A stretch of 64,000 nucleotides of DNA from Streptomyces omiyaensis (lineage in GTDB: Bacteria > Actinomycetota > Actinomycetes > Streptomycetales > Streptomycetaceae), in contig NZ_BMVV01000019.1 of the NCBI RefSeq assembly GCF_014650895.1, positions 62,001 to 126,000 on the forward strand, written 5' to 3'. The translations under genes were made by a program, and so were the position numbers. This document shows positions 7,475-15,943 of this stretch, piece after piece; the stretch's first letter is position 1; every line of letters begins with the position of its first letter. The notes below the pieces were generated by a model. That model ran no database searches, was not told the origin of the DNA, and saw only the letters and a program-made list of their open reading frames with translations.

Positions 7475-9097
7475 ATGACTAGTCAGACCACCGTGGAAAA
7501 GACCCCGCAGGGTCAGGGGGGCGTCCGGGAACCTGGTCCGGTCCCGGCGAAGGGCCTGCGCGGCCACCCCTGGCTGACTCTGTTCGCCGTCGCGGCCGGC
7601 GTGATGATGGTGGCGCTCGACGGCACCATCGTCGCCATCGCCAACCCCGCCATCCAGGCCGATCTCGGCGCCTCCCTGGACCAGCTCCAGTGGATCACCA
7701 ACGGCTACCTGCTCGCGCTCGCCGTCGCGCTGATCACCGCGGGCAAGCTCGGTGACCGCTTCGGCCACCGCCAGACCTTCCTCATCGGCATCGCCGGCTT
7801 CGCCGCCGCCTCCGGGGCGATCGGCCTCTCCGACTCGATCGCCTTCGTGATCGGCTTCCGCGTGCTCCAGGGCCTCTTCGGCGCCCTGCTGATGCCGGCC
7901 GCGCTCGGCCTGCTGCGCGCCACCTTCCCCGCCGAGAAGCTGAACATGGCCATCGGCATCTGGGGCATGGTCATCGGCGCCTCGACGGCCGGCGGCCCGA
8001 TCCTCGGCGGCTTCCTCGTCGAGCACGTCAGCTGGCAGTCGGTCTTCTTCATCAACGTGCCGGTCGGCGTGCTCGCGCTCGCGCTCGGCATGGTCATCCT
8101 CAAGGACCACCGCGCGGAGAACGCGCCGCGCTCCTTCGACGTCCTCGGCATCGCGCTGCTCTCCGGCGCGATGGGCCTGCTCGTCTGGAGCCTCATCAAG
8201 GCGGGTGCGGACTGGGGCTGGACCAGCGGCAACACCTGGGGCTGCCTGCTCGGCGCGATCGTCCTCTTCGTCGTCTTCGCGATCTGGGAGACGAAGGTCG
8301 CGGAGCCGCTCATCCCGCTGGGCATGTTCCGCTCCGTGCCGCTCTCGGCCGGCGTGGTGCTGATGGTCCTGATGGCCTTCGCCTTCATGGGCGGCCTCTT
8401 CTTCGTGACCTTCTACCTCCAGGGCGTGAAGGGGCTCGGCCCGATCGACGCCGGTCTGCGGCTGCTCCCGCTGACCGCGATGATGATCGTCTCCTCGCCG
8501 CTGGCGGGCGCGCTCATCACCAAGTTCGGCCCGCGGGTGCCGCTCGTCGGCGGCATGGTCTGCACCGCCGCCGCGATGTTCGGCATGATCACGCTCTCCG
8601 CCGACACCGGCACGCTGACCATGTCCCTCTGGTTCGCCCTCCTCGGCCTGGGTCTCGCCCCGGTCATGGTCGGCGCCACCGAGGTCATCGTGGGCAACGC
8701 CCCGCTGGAGCTCTCCGGCGTCGCCGGCGGCCTCCAGCAGGCCGCCATGCAGGTCGGCGGCGCGCTCGGCACCGCGGTGCTCGGCGCGGTCATGGCCTCC
8801 AAGGTCGCCGGCTCCTTCGAGGAGAACTGGACGGCGGCCGGCATCCCGGTCCCGGCCGACCCGCGCCTGGAGGAGGCCGCCGAGTTCGGCATGGCCCCGG
8901 AGGCCATGAAGGAGGCGCCCGGCATGACCGCGGAGCTCTTCGCCAAGATCTCCGACGTCATCCACGACACCTTCCTCGACGGCATGGGCCTGGCCTTCAC
9001 CGTCGCCGGCGTCGTCGCGGTGGTCGCGGCCCTGGTCGCCACGCTCACCAAGCGCGGTGAGAACGCGGAGGCGGGCATGGGCGGCGGGCACATCTGA
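7475..9097 (+). CDS. DHA2 family MFS drug efflux transporter (EmrB/QacA type)
   Basis: The 540-residue protein has about 14 hydrophobic segments. Near the N terminus it shows VALDGTIVAIANPAI (motif D1) and then AGKLGDRFGHRQTF (motif A); motif C is visible as GMVIGASTAGGPILGGFLV. This is the usual layout of proton-driven multidrug exporters of the DHA2 group. The start is placed at ATG 7475 (MTSQTTVEKT) and not at an upstream TTG because the promoter spacing would make the mRNA leaderless at this ATG. It is divergent from the TetR gene that probably controls it. The exported compound is not known. Confidence 0.93.
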   Translation: MTSQTTVEKTPQGQGGVREPGPVPAKGLRGHPWLTLFAVAAGVMMVALDGTIVAIANPAIQADLGASLDQLQWITNGYLLALAVALITAGKLGDRFGHRQTFLIGIAGFAAASGAIGLSDSIAFVIGFRVLQGLFGALLMPAALGLLRATFPAEKLNMAIGIWGMVIGASTAGGPILGGFLVEHVSWQSVFFINVPVGVLALALGMVILKDHRAENAPRSFDVLGIALLSGAMGLLVWSLIKAGADWGWTSGNTWGCLLGAIVLFVVFAIWETKVAEPLIPLGMFRSVPLSAGVVLMVLMAFAFMGGLFFVTFYLQGVKGLGPIDAGLRLLPLTAMMIVSSPLAGALITKFGPRVPLVGGMVCTAAAMFGMITLSADTGTLTMSLWFALLGLGLAPVMVGATEVIVGNAPLELSGVAGGLQQAAMQVGGALGTAVLGAVMASKVAGSFEENWTAAGIPVPADPRLEEAAEFGMAPEAMKEAPGMTAELFAKISDVIHDTFLDGMGLAFTVAGVVAVVAALVATLTKRGENAEAGMGGGHI

Positions 9098-9119
9098 TCC
9101 CGTCCTCCGAGGACCCGCA

Positions 9120-9156
9120 GGGGCCGTCACCCGTTCGAAGGAACGGGGGCGGCCCC
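9120..9156 (+). terminator. Rho-independent-type terminator after efflux gene
   Basis: A long GC stem (9120-9136 pairing with 9141-9156, one small internal mismatch) closes on the loop GAAG and is followed by TCTTCC. It starts 23 bases after the efflux stop codon. Confidence 0.8.
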
Positions 9157-9226
9157 TCTTCCGTCCGGGGGGTCCCTTCCTCCATGCTCGTGATTACAGA
9201 GAGTGACGAAGCGGGGGTTGTTCTGC

Positions 9227-9778
9227 ATGAACGTGAACACGAGCACGGCCATGACCAGGGCTACGACCACGGCCACGAACACGACTACGGCCACGGCCCC
9301 GGCCCCGGCCATGAACACGAGCGCGAGGACGGCGGCCGTGCTCGCGGCGACGGCCGTCCTGCTCCTGGCCGCCCTCCCGGCCGCGGCGGCCCCTGCGGCG
9401 GCCCCCGCGACCCCACCGGCCGTACTGGCCCCACCGGCCGTACTGGCCCCACCGGCCGTACTGGCCCCACCGGCGGCTCCGGCCGCCGGGACCGTGCTCG
9501 GGGCGTGCGGCCCCGGGAGGCTCTGCCTCTGGCCGAAGCCCGACTTCAGGGGCCGGTCGTGGACGCACGAGCTGGCGACGACCGACCTGGACAGCTGCGT
9601 CGCCCTCCCGGCGGGGGCCTCGGCCCAGTCCCTGGCCGTCCGCACCGGTCGGCCGGTCACCGTGTACCAGTCGGCGGAGTGCGCGGAGACGGGCGAGTTC
9701 GAGACCTACCCGGGGCGCGGCACCTGGGTCCCGCAGACGCCCTACGAGGTCAGGGCCTTCAAGCTCTGGGAGCGGTAG
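9227..9778 (+). CDS. Small secreted protein, peptidase inhibitor I36-like
   Basis: The mature part has the Streptomyces I36/beta-gamma-crystallin-like pattern: ACGPGRLCLWPKPDFRG, a central Ser/Ala-rich turn, and VYQSAECAETGEFETYPG, with four cysteines that could form two disulfides. A signal peptide is clear at MNTSARTAAVLAATAVLLLA, whose ATG is at 9311. An earlier ATG at 9227 is listed because it has a purine-rich upstream site, but it adds a 28-residue Thr/Ala-rich n-region; the true start may be 9311. Between signal and domain lies a repetitive PPAVLA linker. The gene runs 20 bases into the convergent channel gene. Inhibition of secreted proteases is the family role; here it is inferred. 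Confidence 0.75.
   Translation: MNVNTSTAMTRATTTATNTTTATAPAPAMNTSARTAAVLAATAVLLLAALPAAAAPAAAPATPPAVLAPPAVLAPPAVLAPPAAPAAGTVLGACGPGRLCLWPKPDFRGRSWTHELATTDLDSCVALPAGASAQSLAVRTGRPVTVYQSAECAETGEFETYPGRGTWVPQTPYEVRAFKLWER
9411..9475 (+). repeat. 18-bp tandem repeat inside I36-like gene
   Basis: The unit CCCCACCGGCCGTACTGG occurs exactly three times (9411, 9429, 9447) and then partly, encoding PPAVLA repeats in the linker after the signal peptide. Such exact copies in coding DNA suggest recent slippage or recombination. Confidence 0.9.
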
Positions 9779-10781
9779 GAGCCCCGTGCCCCGCCACGCC
9801 CTCCCCCGCACCTTCCCGCGCGTCTTCCTGCACACCTTCCCGTACGTCCTCCCGCGCACCCTCCCGTACGCCCTCCTGCACCGCTCCGGCACCGCCGGCC
9901 CCGGGCGCGGCGCCGGCCCCGGGCGCGGCGCCTGCCCCGGGCCCGGTGGCCTCCGGCGCGGTCCCGGGCGCGGGGATCCCCGGCAGCGCTCCGGGCGCGG
10001 CGGTGTCCGGCCCGGTCGCCGGTACGGCCTGCGGCGGCACGGGGCCCGACAGGCGGGCCACCTCGGCGCGGAGCTCGCGGACCTCCCGGGTCAGGGACTC
10101 CAGGAGCTCCGTCTGCCGGCGCTCCACCGCGTCGTCCCGCTCGAAGCGGGCGATGAACCAGGCCGCGATGTTGGCGGTCACCACACCCAGCAGGGCGATG
10201 CCCGAGAGCATCAGCCCGACCGCGAGCACCCGCCCGAGCCCCGTCGTCGGCGCGTGGTCGCCGTAGCCGACCGTCGTCATCGTGGTGAAGGACCACCAGA
10301 CGGCGTCGCCCAGGGTCTTGATGTTCCCCTCCGGTGCGTCCCGCTCCACGTGCAGCACCGCGAGCGAGCCGAACATCATCAGCCCGACCACCGCGCCCGC
10401 CACATAGGTGGTGAGCGTGATCTGCGGGGCCATCCGGGCCCGCCGGCCCACCAGGAGGAGGGTGGAGACCACGCGCAGCAGTCGCAGCGGCTGCACCAGC
10501 GGCAGCAGCACGGCGAGCAGGTCGAGGGGATGCGACCGCACGAAGGCCCAGCGCGCCGGGGCGAGCGTCAGGCGGACGGCGTAGTCGACCGCGAAGGCCG
10601 CCCACACCCCCCACTCGACCCAGGAGCACAGCCGGAGCACCCGGGGCTCGGCGCCGGGCGCCACGATCGGCACGGCGTAGGCGACGCCGAAGGCCACCGC
10701 GAGCACCAGCAGCGGGGTCTGGGTGCGCTCTTCCCAGCGGACCTTCGGGGGGCGCTCCTTCTTCACGGACATGCGGGGCAT
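9759..10781 (-). CDS. Potassium channel family protein, voltage-gated-type
   Basis: The 340-residue protein has an S1-S4-like N-terminal half, including an arginine-rich segment (QPLRLLRVVSTLLLVGRRAR), and a pore with the K+ selectivity filter in SFTTMTTVGYGDHAPTT. After the last membrane helix comes a short coiled coil (RRQTELLESLTREVRELRAE), then about 80 residues of Pro/Ala/Gly repeats and an acidic-basic tail (EGVREGAREDVREG). The tail is encoded by repetitive DNA and its end overlaps the convergent inhibitor gene by 20 bases. ATG 10781 is used; ATG 10772 is an alternative. It should mediate K+ flux across the cytoplasmic membrane; gating is unknown. Confidence 0.9.
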   Translation of the reverse strand: MPRMSVKKERPPKVRWEERTQTPLLVLAVAFGVAYAVPIVAPGAEPRVLRLCSWVEWGVWAAFAVDYAVRLTLAPARWAFVRSHPLDLLAVLLPLVQPLRLLRVVSTLLLVGRRARMAPQITLTTYVAGAVVGLMMFGSLAVLHVERDAPEGNIKTLGDAVWWSFTTMTTVGYGDHAPTTGLGRVLAVGLMLSGIALLGVVTANIAAWFIARFERDDAVERRQTELLESLTREVRELRAEVARLSGPVPPQAVPATGPDTAAPGALPGIPAPGTAPEATGPGAGAAPGAGAAPGAGGAGAVQEGVREGAREDVREGVQEDAREGAGEGVAGHGAPTAPRA

Positions 10782-10857
10782 CGTAGGGAATGCCGAAGGG
10801 CGGCGGGACCACCGGCCCCACCGCCCCTCACCAGGTGCTACGCCCCTCGGGGCACCG

Positions 10858-13590
10858 TCAGGCGTCGCCGCCCGCCGGACCCGGGTCGGCGGCCGCCACG
10901 TCGAGCAGCTGGTAGCGGTCCACCGCCTGCTTCAGGACCGAGCGGTCCACCTTGCCCTCGCGGGCCAGCTCGGTCAGCACCGCCAGGACGACCGACTGGG
11001 CGTCGATGTGGAAGTACCGGCGGGCGGCGCCGCGGGTGTCCGCGAAGCCGAAGCCGTCGGCGCCGAGCGAGGTGTACGCGCCGGGGATCCAGCGGGAGAT
11101 CTGGTCCGGCACCGAGCGCATCCAGTCCGAGACCGCCACGAAGGGGCCCTCGGCGGCCTGGAGCTTGCGGGTGACGTACGGGACGCGCTGCTCCTCGTCC
11201 GGGTGGAGCAGGTTGTGCTCCTCGACCGCCACCGCCTCGCGGCGCAGTTCGTTCCAGGAGGTCGCGGACCAGACGTCGGCCTTGACGTTCCACTCCTCGG
11301 CGAGGATCCGCTGCGCCTCGACCGCCCACGGGACGGCGACGCCCGAGGCCATGATCTGCGCCGGGATCGCGCCGGACTCGGCCCGCTTGAAGAGGTGGAT
11401 GCCCTGGAGGATGCCCTCCACGTCCACGTCCTCGGGCTCGGCCGGGTGCTGGATCGGCTCGTTGTAGACCGTCAGGTAGTAGAAGACGTCCTCCGCCTGG
11501 GGGCCGTACATCCGGCGCAGACCGTCCTTGACGATGTGCGCGATCTCGAAACCGAACGCCGGGTCGTAGGCGACGCAGGCCGGGTTCGTCGAAGCGAGGA
11601 GGTGGGAGTGGCCGTCCGCGTGCTGGAGGCCCTCGCCGGTCAGCGTGGTGCGGCCGGCGGTGGCGCCCAGGACGAAGCCGCGCGCCAGCTGGTCGGCCAT
11701 CTGCCAGAACTGGTCGCCGGTCCGCTGGAAGCCGAACATCGAGTAGAAGACGTAGACCGGGATCAGCGGCTCGCCGTGGGTGGCGTAGGCCGAGCCGGCG
11801 GCGATCAGCGAGGCCGTGCAGCCGGCCTCGGAGATGCCGTCGTGGAGCATCTGGCCGGTCGGGGACTCCTTGTAGGCGAGGAGGAGCTCGCGGTCCACCG
11901 CCTCGTACTGCTGCCCCAGCGGGTTGTAGATCTTGGCGCTCGGGAAGAAGGAGTCCATGCCGAAGGTGCGGTACTCGTCCGGCGCGATCAGCACGAAGCG
12001 CTTGCCGATCTCCTTGTCCCGCATGAGGTCCTTCAGCAGCCGGACGAAGGCCATCGTGGTGGCGATCGACTGCTGGCCCGAGCCCTTGCGGACCGCCGCG
12101 TAGGTGGCGTCGTCCGGCAGCGCCAGCGGCTGGGACCGCACGACCCGGGTCGGCACGTAGCCGCCGAGCGCGCTGCGCCGGTCGTGCATGTACTGGATCT
12201 CCTCGGAGTCCCGCCCGGGGTGGTAGTACGGCGGCAGGCCGGACTCCAGCTCCTTGTCGGTCACCGGGATGTGCAGCCGGTCGCGGAAGCGCTTCAGGTC
12301 GTCGACCGTCAGCTTCTTCATCTGGTGGGTGGCGTTGCGGCCCTCGAAGTTGGGGCCGAGGGTCCAGCCCTTGACGGTCTGGGCCAGGATCACCGTCGGC
12401 TGGCCCTTGTGGGCCTTGGCCGCCGCGTAGGCCGCGTAGATCTTCTTGTGGTCGTGGCCGCCGCGCCCCAGGTGGAGGATCTGCTGGTCCGACATCGACT
12501 CGACCATCGCCCGCAGCCGGTGGTCGTCGCCGAAGAAGTGGTCGCGGATGTAGGCGCCGGTCTCCGTCGCGTACGTCTGGAACTGTCCGTCCGGCGTGGT
12601 GTTCAGCCGGTTCACCAGGATGCCGTCGCGGTCCTGCGCGAGCAGCGGGTCCCAGGAGCGGTCCCAGATCAGCTTGATGACGTTCCAGCCGTTGCCCCGG
12701 AAGATCGACTCCAGCTCCTGGATGATCTTGCCGTTGCCGCGGACCGGGCCGTCGAGCCGCTGGAGGTTGCAGTTGACGACGAAGGTCAGGTTGTCGAGGC
12801 CCTCGCGGGCCGCGATGGAGAGCTGGCCGAGCGACTCGACCTCGTCCATCTCGCCGTCGCCGAGGAAGGCCCAGACGTGCGACTTGGTGGTGTCGGCGAT
12901 CCCGCGCGCCTCCATGTACCGGTTCATCCGGGCCTGGTAGATCGCGCCGAGCGGGCCGAGGCCCATCGAGACCGTCGGGAACTCCCAGAAGTCCGGCATC
13001 AGCCGCGGGTGCGGGTAGGACGACAGCCCGTTCGGGTACTTCGACTTCTCCTGGCGGAAGCCGTCGAGCTGGGTCGCGGTCAGCCGGTCGAGGAGGAAGG
13101 CGCGGGCGTAGATGCCGGGGGAGGCGTGGCCCTGGAAGAAGATCTGGTCGCCGCCGTCGCCCTCGTCCTTGCCCCGGAAGAAGTGGTTGAAGCCCACGTC
13201 GTAGAGGGAGGCCGAGGAGGCGAAGGTGGCGATGTGGCCGCCGACGCCGATGCCCGGGCGCTGGGCGCGCGAGACCATCACGGCCGCGTTCCACCGGGTG
13301 GCGTTGAGGACCTTGCGCTCGATCTCCTCGTTGCCGGGGAAGAAGGGCTCGTCCTTGGTGGCGATCGTGTTGACGTAGTCCGAGCTGCGCATCTCGGGCA
13401 CGGCCACGCGCTTCTCGCGGGCGCGCTCGATCAGCCGGAGCATCAGGTAGCGGGCCCGCTCCCGGCCCCGCTCGTCGACCGCCGCGTCCAGGGAGTCGAG
13501 CCACTCCCGGGTCTCTTCGGGGTCGAAATCCGGGACCTGGCTGGGAAGGCCGCCAATGATGATCGGGTTGCGATCGGATCCGGGAGCCAC
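10858..13590 (-). CDS. aceE: Pyruvate dehydrogenase E1 component, homodimeric type
   Basis: The 910-residue enzyme decarboxylates pyruvate with thiamine diphosphate and passes the acetyl group to the E2 lipoyl domain. The ThDP/Mg site is visible as HVWAFLGDGEMDEVESLGQL and later VVNCNLQRLDG; other conserved blocks are GVGGHIATFASSASLYDVG and FGMDSFFPSAKIYNP. The length matches bacterial AceE. The start is GTG 13590 (reading PGSDRNPIIIGGLPSQ after two residues) because GAAGGA sits five to six bases upstream; the open frame goes on for 35 more codons without a good site. The gene stands alone and is divergent from the DUF3052 gene. The E2 and E3 genes are not in the window. Confidence 0.97.
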   Translation of the reverse strand: MAPGSDRNPIIIGGLPSQVPDFDPEETREWLDSLDAAVDERGRERARYLMLRLIERAREKRVAVPEMRSSDYVNTIATKDEPFFPGNEEIERKVLNATRWNAAVMVSRAQRPGIGVGGHIATFASSASLYDVGFNHFFRGKDEGDGGDQIFFQGHASPGIYARAFLLDRLTATQLDGFRQEKSKYPNGLSSYPHPRLMPDFWEFPTVSMGLGPLGAIYQARMNRYMEARGIADTTKSHVWAFLGDGEMDEVESLGQLSIAAREGLDNLTFVVNCNLQRLDGPVRGNGKIIQELESIFRGNGWNVIKLIWDRSWDPLLAQDRDGILVNRLNTTPDGQFQTYATETGAYIRDHFFGDDHRLRAMVESMSDQQILHLGRGGHDHKKIYAAYAAAKAHKGQPTVILAQTVKGWTLGPNFEGRNATHQMKKLTVDDLKRFRDRLHIPVTDKELESGLPPYYHPGRDSEEIQYMHDRRSALGGYVPTRVVRSQPLALPDDATYAAVRKGSGQQSIATTMAFVRLLKDLMRDKEIGKRFVLIAPDEYRTFGMDSFFPSAKIYNPLGQQYEAVDRELLLAYKESPTGQMLHDGISEAGCTASLIAAGSAYATHGEPLIPVYVFYSMFGFQRTGDQFWQMADQLARGFVLGATAGRTTLTGEGLQHADGHSHLLASTNPACVAYDPAFGFEIAHIVKDGLRRMYGPQAEDVFYYLTVYNEPIQHPAEPEDVDVEGILQGIHLFKRAESGAIPAQIMASGVAVPWAVEAQRILAEEWNVKADVWSATSWNELRREAVAVEEHNLLHPDEEQRVPYVTRKLQAAEGPFVAVSDWMRSVPDQISRWIPGAYTSLGADGFGFADTRGAARRYFHIDAQSVVLAVLTELAREGKVDRSVLKQAVDRYQLLDVAAADPGPAGGDA

Positions 13591-14035
13591 GCTGTTCCTT
13601 CGCTGGTCGGGGGGAGCCCCACGAGGGAGGGGAGCCCCGTTGAGGCCGGGGTGTCCGAGGCCGGGGACGTCCATCGTGTACCCGGCTCGCGGCACACGTC
13701 ATCTTTACCGAGAGGTAGTCCTCCCTGCGCCCTTCTTGCGGACGGGGTGTGGTCAAATCGCAACCTTACGCCCAATCCGCGCATGCGTTCCGGCAAGCTG
13801 TTCGGCAGACTGAAAACGCAGAAGCCCGCGAAGCGGGACGAATCGTGTATGCCCGATCACGGAGCGCTGTCGAACGCCGTCGGAAGTTGCGGTGAGACAG
13901 CCCCAAACGTCACCGTTTCGGCGGTCTCGGCGGCCGGGTACTTGCGCGATCCGCCCCGTCACGTGTGGACTACGGCCAGCGCCGCGCGCATGCGTGGCCC
14001 GATGCATTTTCCGATACATGATCAGGAGGCAAGCC
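13591..14035. other. Divergent intergenic region between aceE and DUF3052 gene
   Basis: About 445 bases hold the promoters and leader regions for two divergent genes. It is less GC-rich than its surroundings near 13700-13760 and 13800-13870. No tRNA, repeat array or conserved short ORF was recognised. Confidence 0.4.
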
Positions 14036-14458
14036 GTGAGCGCGACCGCGGACCACGCGGAGGAGCGGACCAACCCGGCGACGAGGCTGGGGTTCGAGCC
14101 CGGACAGGTGGTCCAGGAGATCGGCTACGACGACGACGTCGACCAGGATCTCCGTGAAGGCATCGAGTCCATCATCGGCCAGGAGCTCGTGGACGAGGAC
14201 TACGACGACGTCGCAGACGCCGTCGTCCTCTGGTTCCGTGACGAGGACGGTGATCTCACCGACGCACTGGTGGACAGCATCGGTCTGCTGGAGGACGGCG
14301 GCAACATCTGGCTGCTGACTCCGAAGACCGGCCGCGACGGCTACATCGAGCCGAGCGACATCAACGATGCCGCGCAGACCGCTGGTCTCTCGCAGACCAA
14401 GAGCATCAGCGTCGCCAAGGACTGGACGGGCACCCGCCTGGCCGCTCCCAAGCGCTGA
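14036..14458 (+). CDS. DUF3052 family protein
   Basis: This 140-residue acidic protein matches the actinobacterial DUF3052 pattern: RLGFEPGQVVQEIGYDDDVD near the N terminus, then VDEDYDDVADAVVLWFRDED, and WLLTPKTGRDGYIEPSDI toward the C terminus. GTG 14036 is chosen because AGGAGG lies at 14024-14029; the frame is open upstream but shows no coding character. No membrane segment or catalytic motif is seen and the function is unknown. It commonly lies between aceE and a peroxiredoxin gene in Streptomyces, as here. Confidence 0.9.
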   Translation: MSATADHAEERTNPATRLGFEPGQVVQEIGYDDDVDQDLREGIESIIGQELVDEDYDDVADAVVLWFRDEDGDLTDALVDSIGLLEDGGNIWLLTPKTGRDGYIEPSDINDAAQTAGLSQTKSISVAKDWTGTRLAAPKR

Positions 14459-14474
14459 TCCCCTGATGCGCGTG

Positions 14475-14503
14475 GCCCCCGCCGTCACCGCGGCGGGGGC
14501 TTT
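14475..14503 (+). terminator. Terminator after DUF3052 gene
   Basis: GCCCCCGCCG (14475-14484) pairs with CGGCGGGGGC (14491-14500) around a six-base loop and is followed by TTTCG. Confidence 0.8.
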
Positions 14504-14603
14504 CGCGCGCCCTCGACCGCGCGGGACCCCGCCGGCCAGGCCGTAGGGTGGGGATCACCGGTTCGGCCCAGGGGCCGGGCCCCGTCGAAGGGATGCGTAC
14601 GCG

Positions 14604-15062
14604 ATGGCGATCGAGGTCGGCACCAAGGCCCCCGATTTCGAGCTGAAGGACAACCACGGGCGCACCGTGCGGCTCTCCGACTTCCACGGCGAGAAGAACG
14701 TGGTGCTGCTCTTCTACCCCTTCGCCTTCACCGGCGTGTGCACCGGAGAGCTCTGCGAGCTCCGCGACAACCTGCCGACGTTCGTCAACGACGACACCCA
14801 GCTCCTCGCGGTCTCCAACGACTCCATCCACACCCTGCGCGTCTTCGCCGAGCAGGAGGGCCTGGACTACCCGCTGCTCTCCGACTTCTGGAAGCACGGC
14901 GAGACCTCCCGCGCCTACGGCGTCTTCGACGAGGACAAGGGCTGCGCCGTCCGCGGCACCTTCATCATCGACAAGGAGGGCGTCGTCCGCTGGACGGTCG
15001 TCAACGCCCTGCCGGACGCCCGTGACCTCGACGCCTACGTGAAGGCGCTCCAGACCCTCTGA
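14604..15062 (+). CDS. Peroxiredoxin, AhpE/BCP-like
   Basis: The 152-residue thioredoxin-fold peroxidase carries the peroxidatic cysteine in YPFAFTGVCTGELCELR, with the conserved Pro/Thr/Cys environment, and a second cysteine four positions later as in AhpE-type and some BCP enzymes. A third cysteine is in EDKGCAVRGTF. It reduces hydrogen or organic peroxides in the cytoplasm; the reductant (mycothiol system or thioredoxin) is inferred. ATG 14604 opens MAIEVGTKAPDFELKD, the classical family start. It stands just before the terD genes, in line with a stress-response neighbourhood. Confidence 0.93.
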   Translation: MAIEVGTKAPDFELKDNHGRTVRLSDFHGEKNVVLLFYPFAFTGVCTGELCELRDNLPTFVNDDTQLLAVSNDSIHTLRVFAEQEGLDYPLLSDFWKHGETSRAYGVFDEDKGCAVRGTFIIDKEGVVRWTVVNALPDARDLDAYVKALQTL

Positions 15063-15139
15063 GCCCACCGCGCCGGACGGGGAACGGGCGGCATTCGCCG
15101 ACATCCCCCGATTCCCCGGGCGAATCGCCTGTTTCGACT

Positions 15140-15167
15140 GGGAACCCGTCACTAGGATCCAGTCGTT
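15140..15167 (+). promoter_or_regulatory. Possible ECF-type promoter upstream of first terD
   Basis: GGGAAC at 15140-15145 and CGTT at 15164-15167 are 18 bases apart, resembling promoters read by extracytoplasmic-function sigma factors. They lie about 60 bases before the GTG start of terD. The match is short and could be chance. Confidence 0.3.
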
Positions 15168-15227
15168 GATCCGATGCCAACGCACGACCGGGGGCGCTGC
15201 CCCCGGAAACCAATGATGGAGGGACTC

Positions 15228-15803
15228 GTGGGAGTCAGCCTCAGCAAGGGCGGCAACGTCTCGCTGACCAAGGAGGCCCCTGGCCTCACCGCCGTGACCG
15301 TCGGTCTGGGCTGGGACGTCCGCACCACCACCGGTACGGACTTCGACCTCGACGCCAGCGCCATCCTGGTGAGCGAGGCCGGCAAGGTGCGGAACGACCA
15401 GGACTTCGTGTTCTTCAACAACCTCAAGAGCGCCGACGGTTCCGTCGAGCACACCGGTGACAACCTCACCGGTGAGGGCGAGGGCGACGACGAGCAGGTC
15501 AAGGTCAACCTGGCCGGCGTGCCGGCCGACGTGGCCAAGATCGTCTTCCCGGTGTCCATCTACGACGCCGAGAACCGCCAGCAGTCCTTCGGCCAGGTGC
15601 GCAACGCGTTCATCCGCGTCGTCAACCAGGCCGGCGGCGCCGAGATCGCCCGGTACGACCTCTCCGAGGACGCCTCGACCGAGACCGCGATGGTCTTCGG
15701 CGAGCTGTACCGCCACGGCGCGGAGTGGAAGTTCCGCGCGGTCGGCCAGGGTTACGCATCGGGCCTGCGCGGCATCGCGCAGGACTTCGGCGTCAACGTC
15801 TGA
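15228..15803 (+). CDS. terD: TerD family calcium-binding stress protein (first copy)
   Basis: The 191-residue TerD domain shows the family blocks SLSKGGNVSLTKEAPGL, TGTDFDLDASAILVSEAGKV, VEHTGDNLTGEGEGDDE and AMVFGELYRHGAEWKFRAVG; acidic residues in these blocks bind calcium in studied TerD proteins. GTG 15228 follows a GGAGGG site at five bases; upstream in-frame codons lack a site. It is a close paralogue of the next gene, from which it is separated by a strong hairpin, so the two are probably transcribed separately. TerD proteins act in tellurite resistance and, more generally, in phage, oxidative and developmental stress; the role here is inferred. Confidence 0.95.
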   Translation: MGVSLSKGGNVSLTKEAPGLTAVTVGLGWDVRTTTGTDFDLDASAILVSEAGKVRNDQDFVFFNNLKSADGSVEHTGDNLTGEGEGDDEQVKVNLAGVPADVAKIVFPVSIYDAENRQQSFGQVRNAFIRVVNQAGGAEIARYDLSEDASTETAMVFGELYRHGAEWKFRAVGQGYASGLRGIAQDFGVNV

Positions 15804-15867
15804 GCCGAACACCCTCGGGGCCGTCCGGTCCGGGCCCCGCGCCCGGTGCCGGCCCCCGCTCGACGAC

Positions 15868-15900
15868 GCCCGGCGCCGCACGCCTCGTGCGGCGCCGGGC
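15868..15900 (+). terminator. Perfect 14-bp hairpin between the two terD genes
   Basis: GCCCGGCGCCGCAC (15868-15881) pairs exactly with GTGCGGCGCCGGGC (15887-15900) around a five-base loop. No U-tract follows, as is usual in Streptomyces terminators. Confidence 0.75.
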
Positions 15901-15943
15901 GTGCCTCATGGCAGCAGCATCCACCGGGGAGGAACCGAACACC

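Noticed and set aside
10723..14157. An 1144-codon open frame on the plus strand across aceE
   Set aside because: It is antisense to aceE over its whole length and its composition is that of a shadow frame in high-GC DNA.
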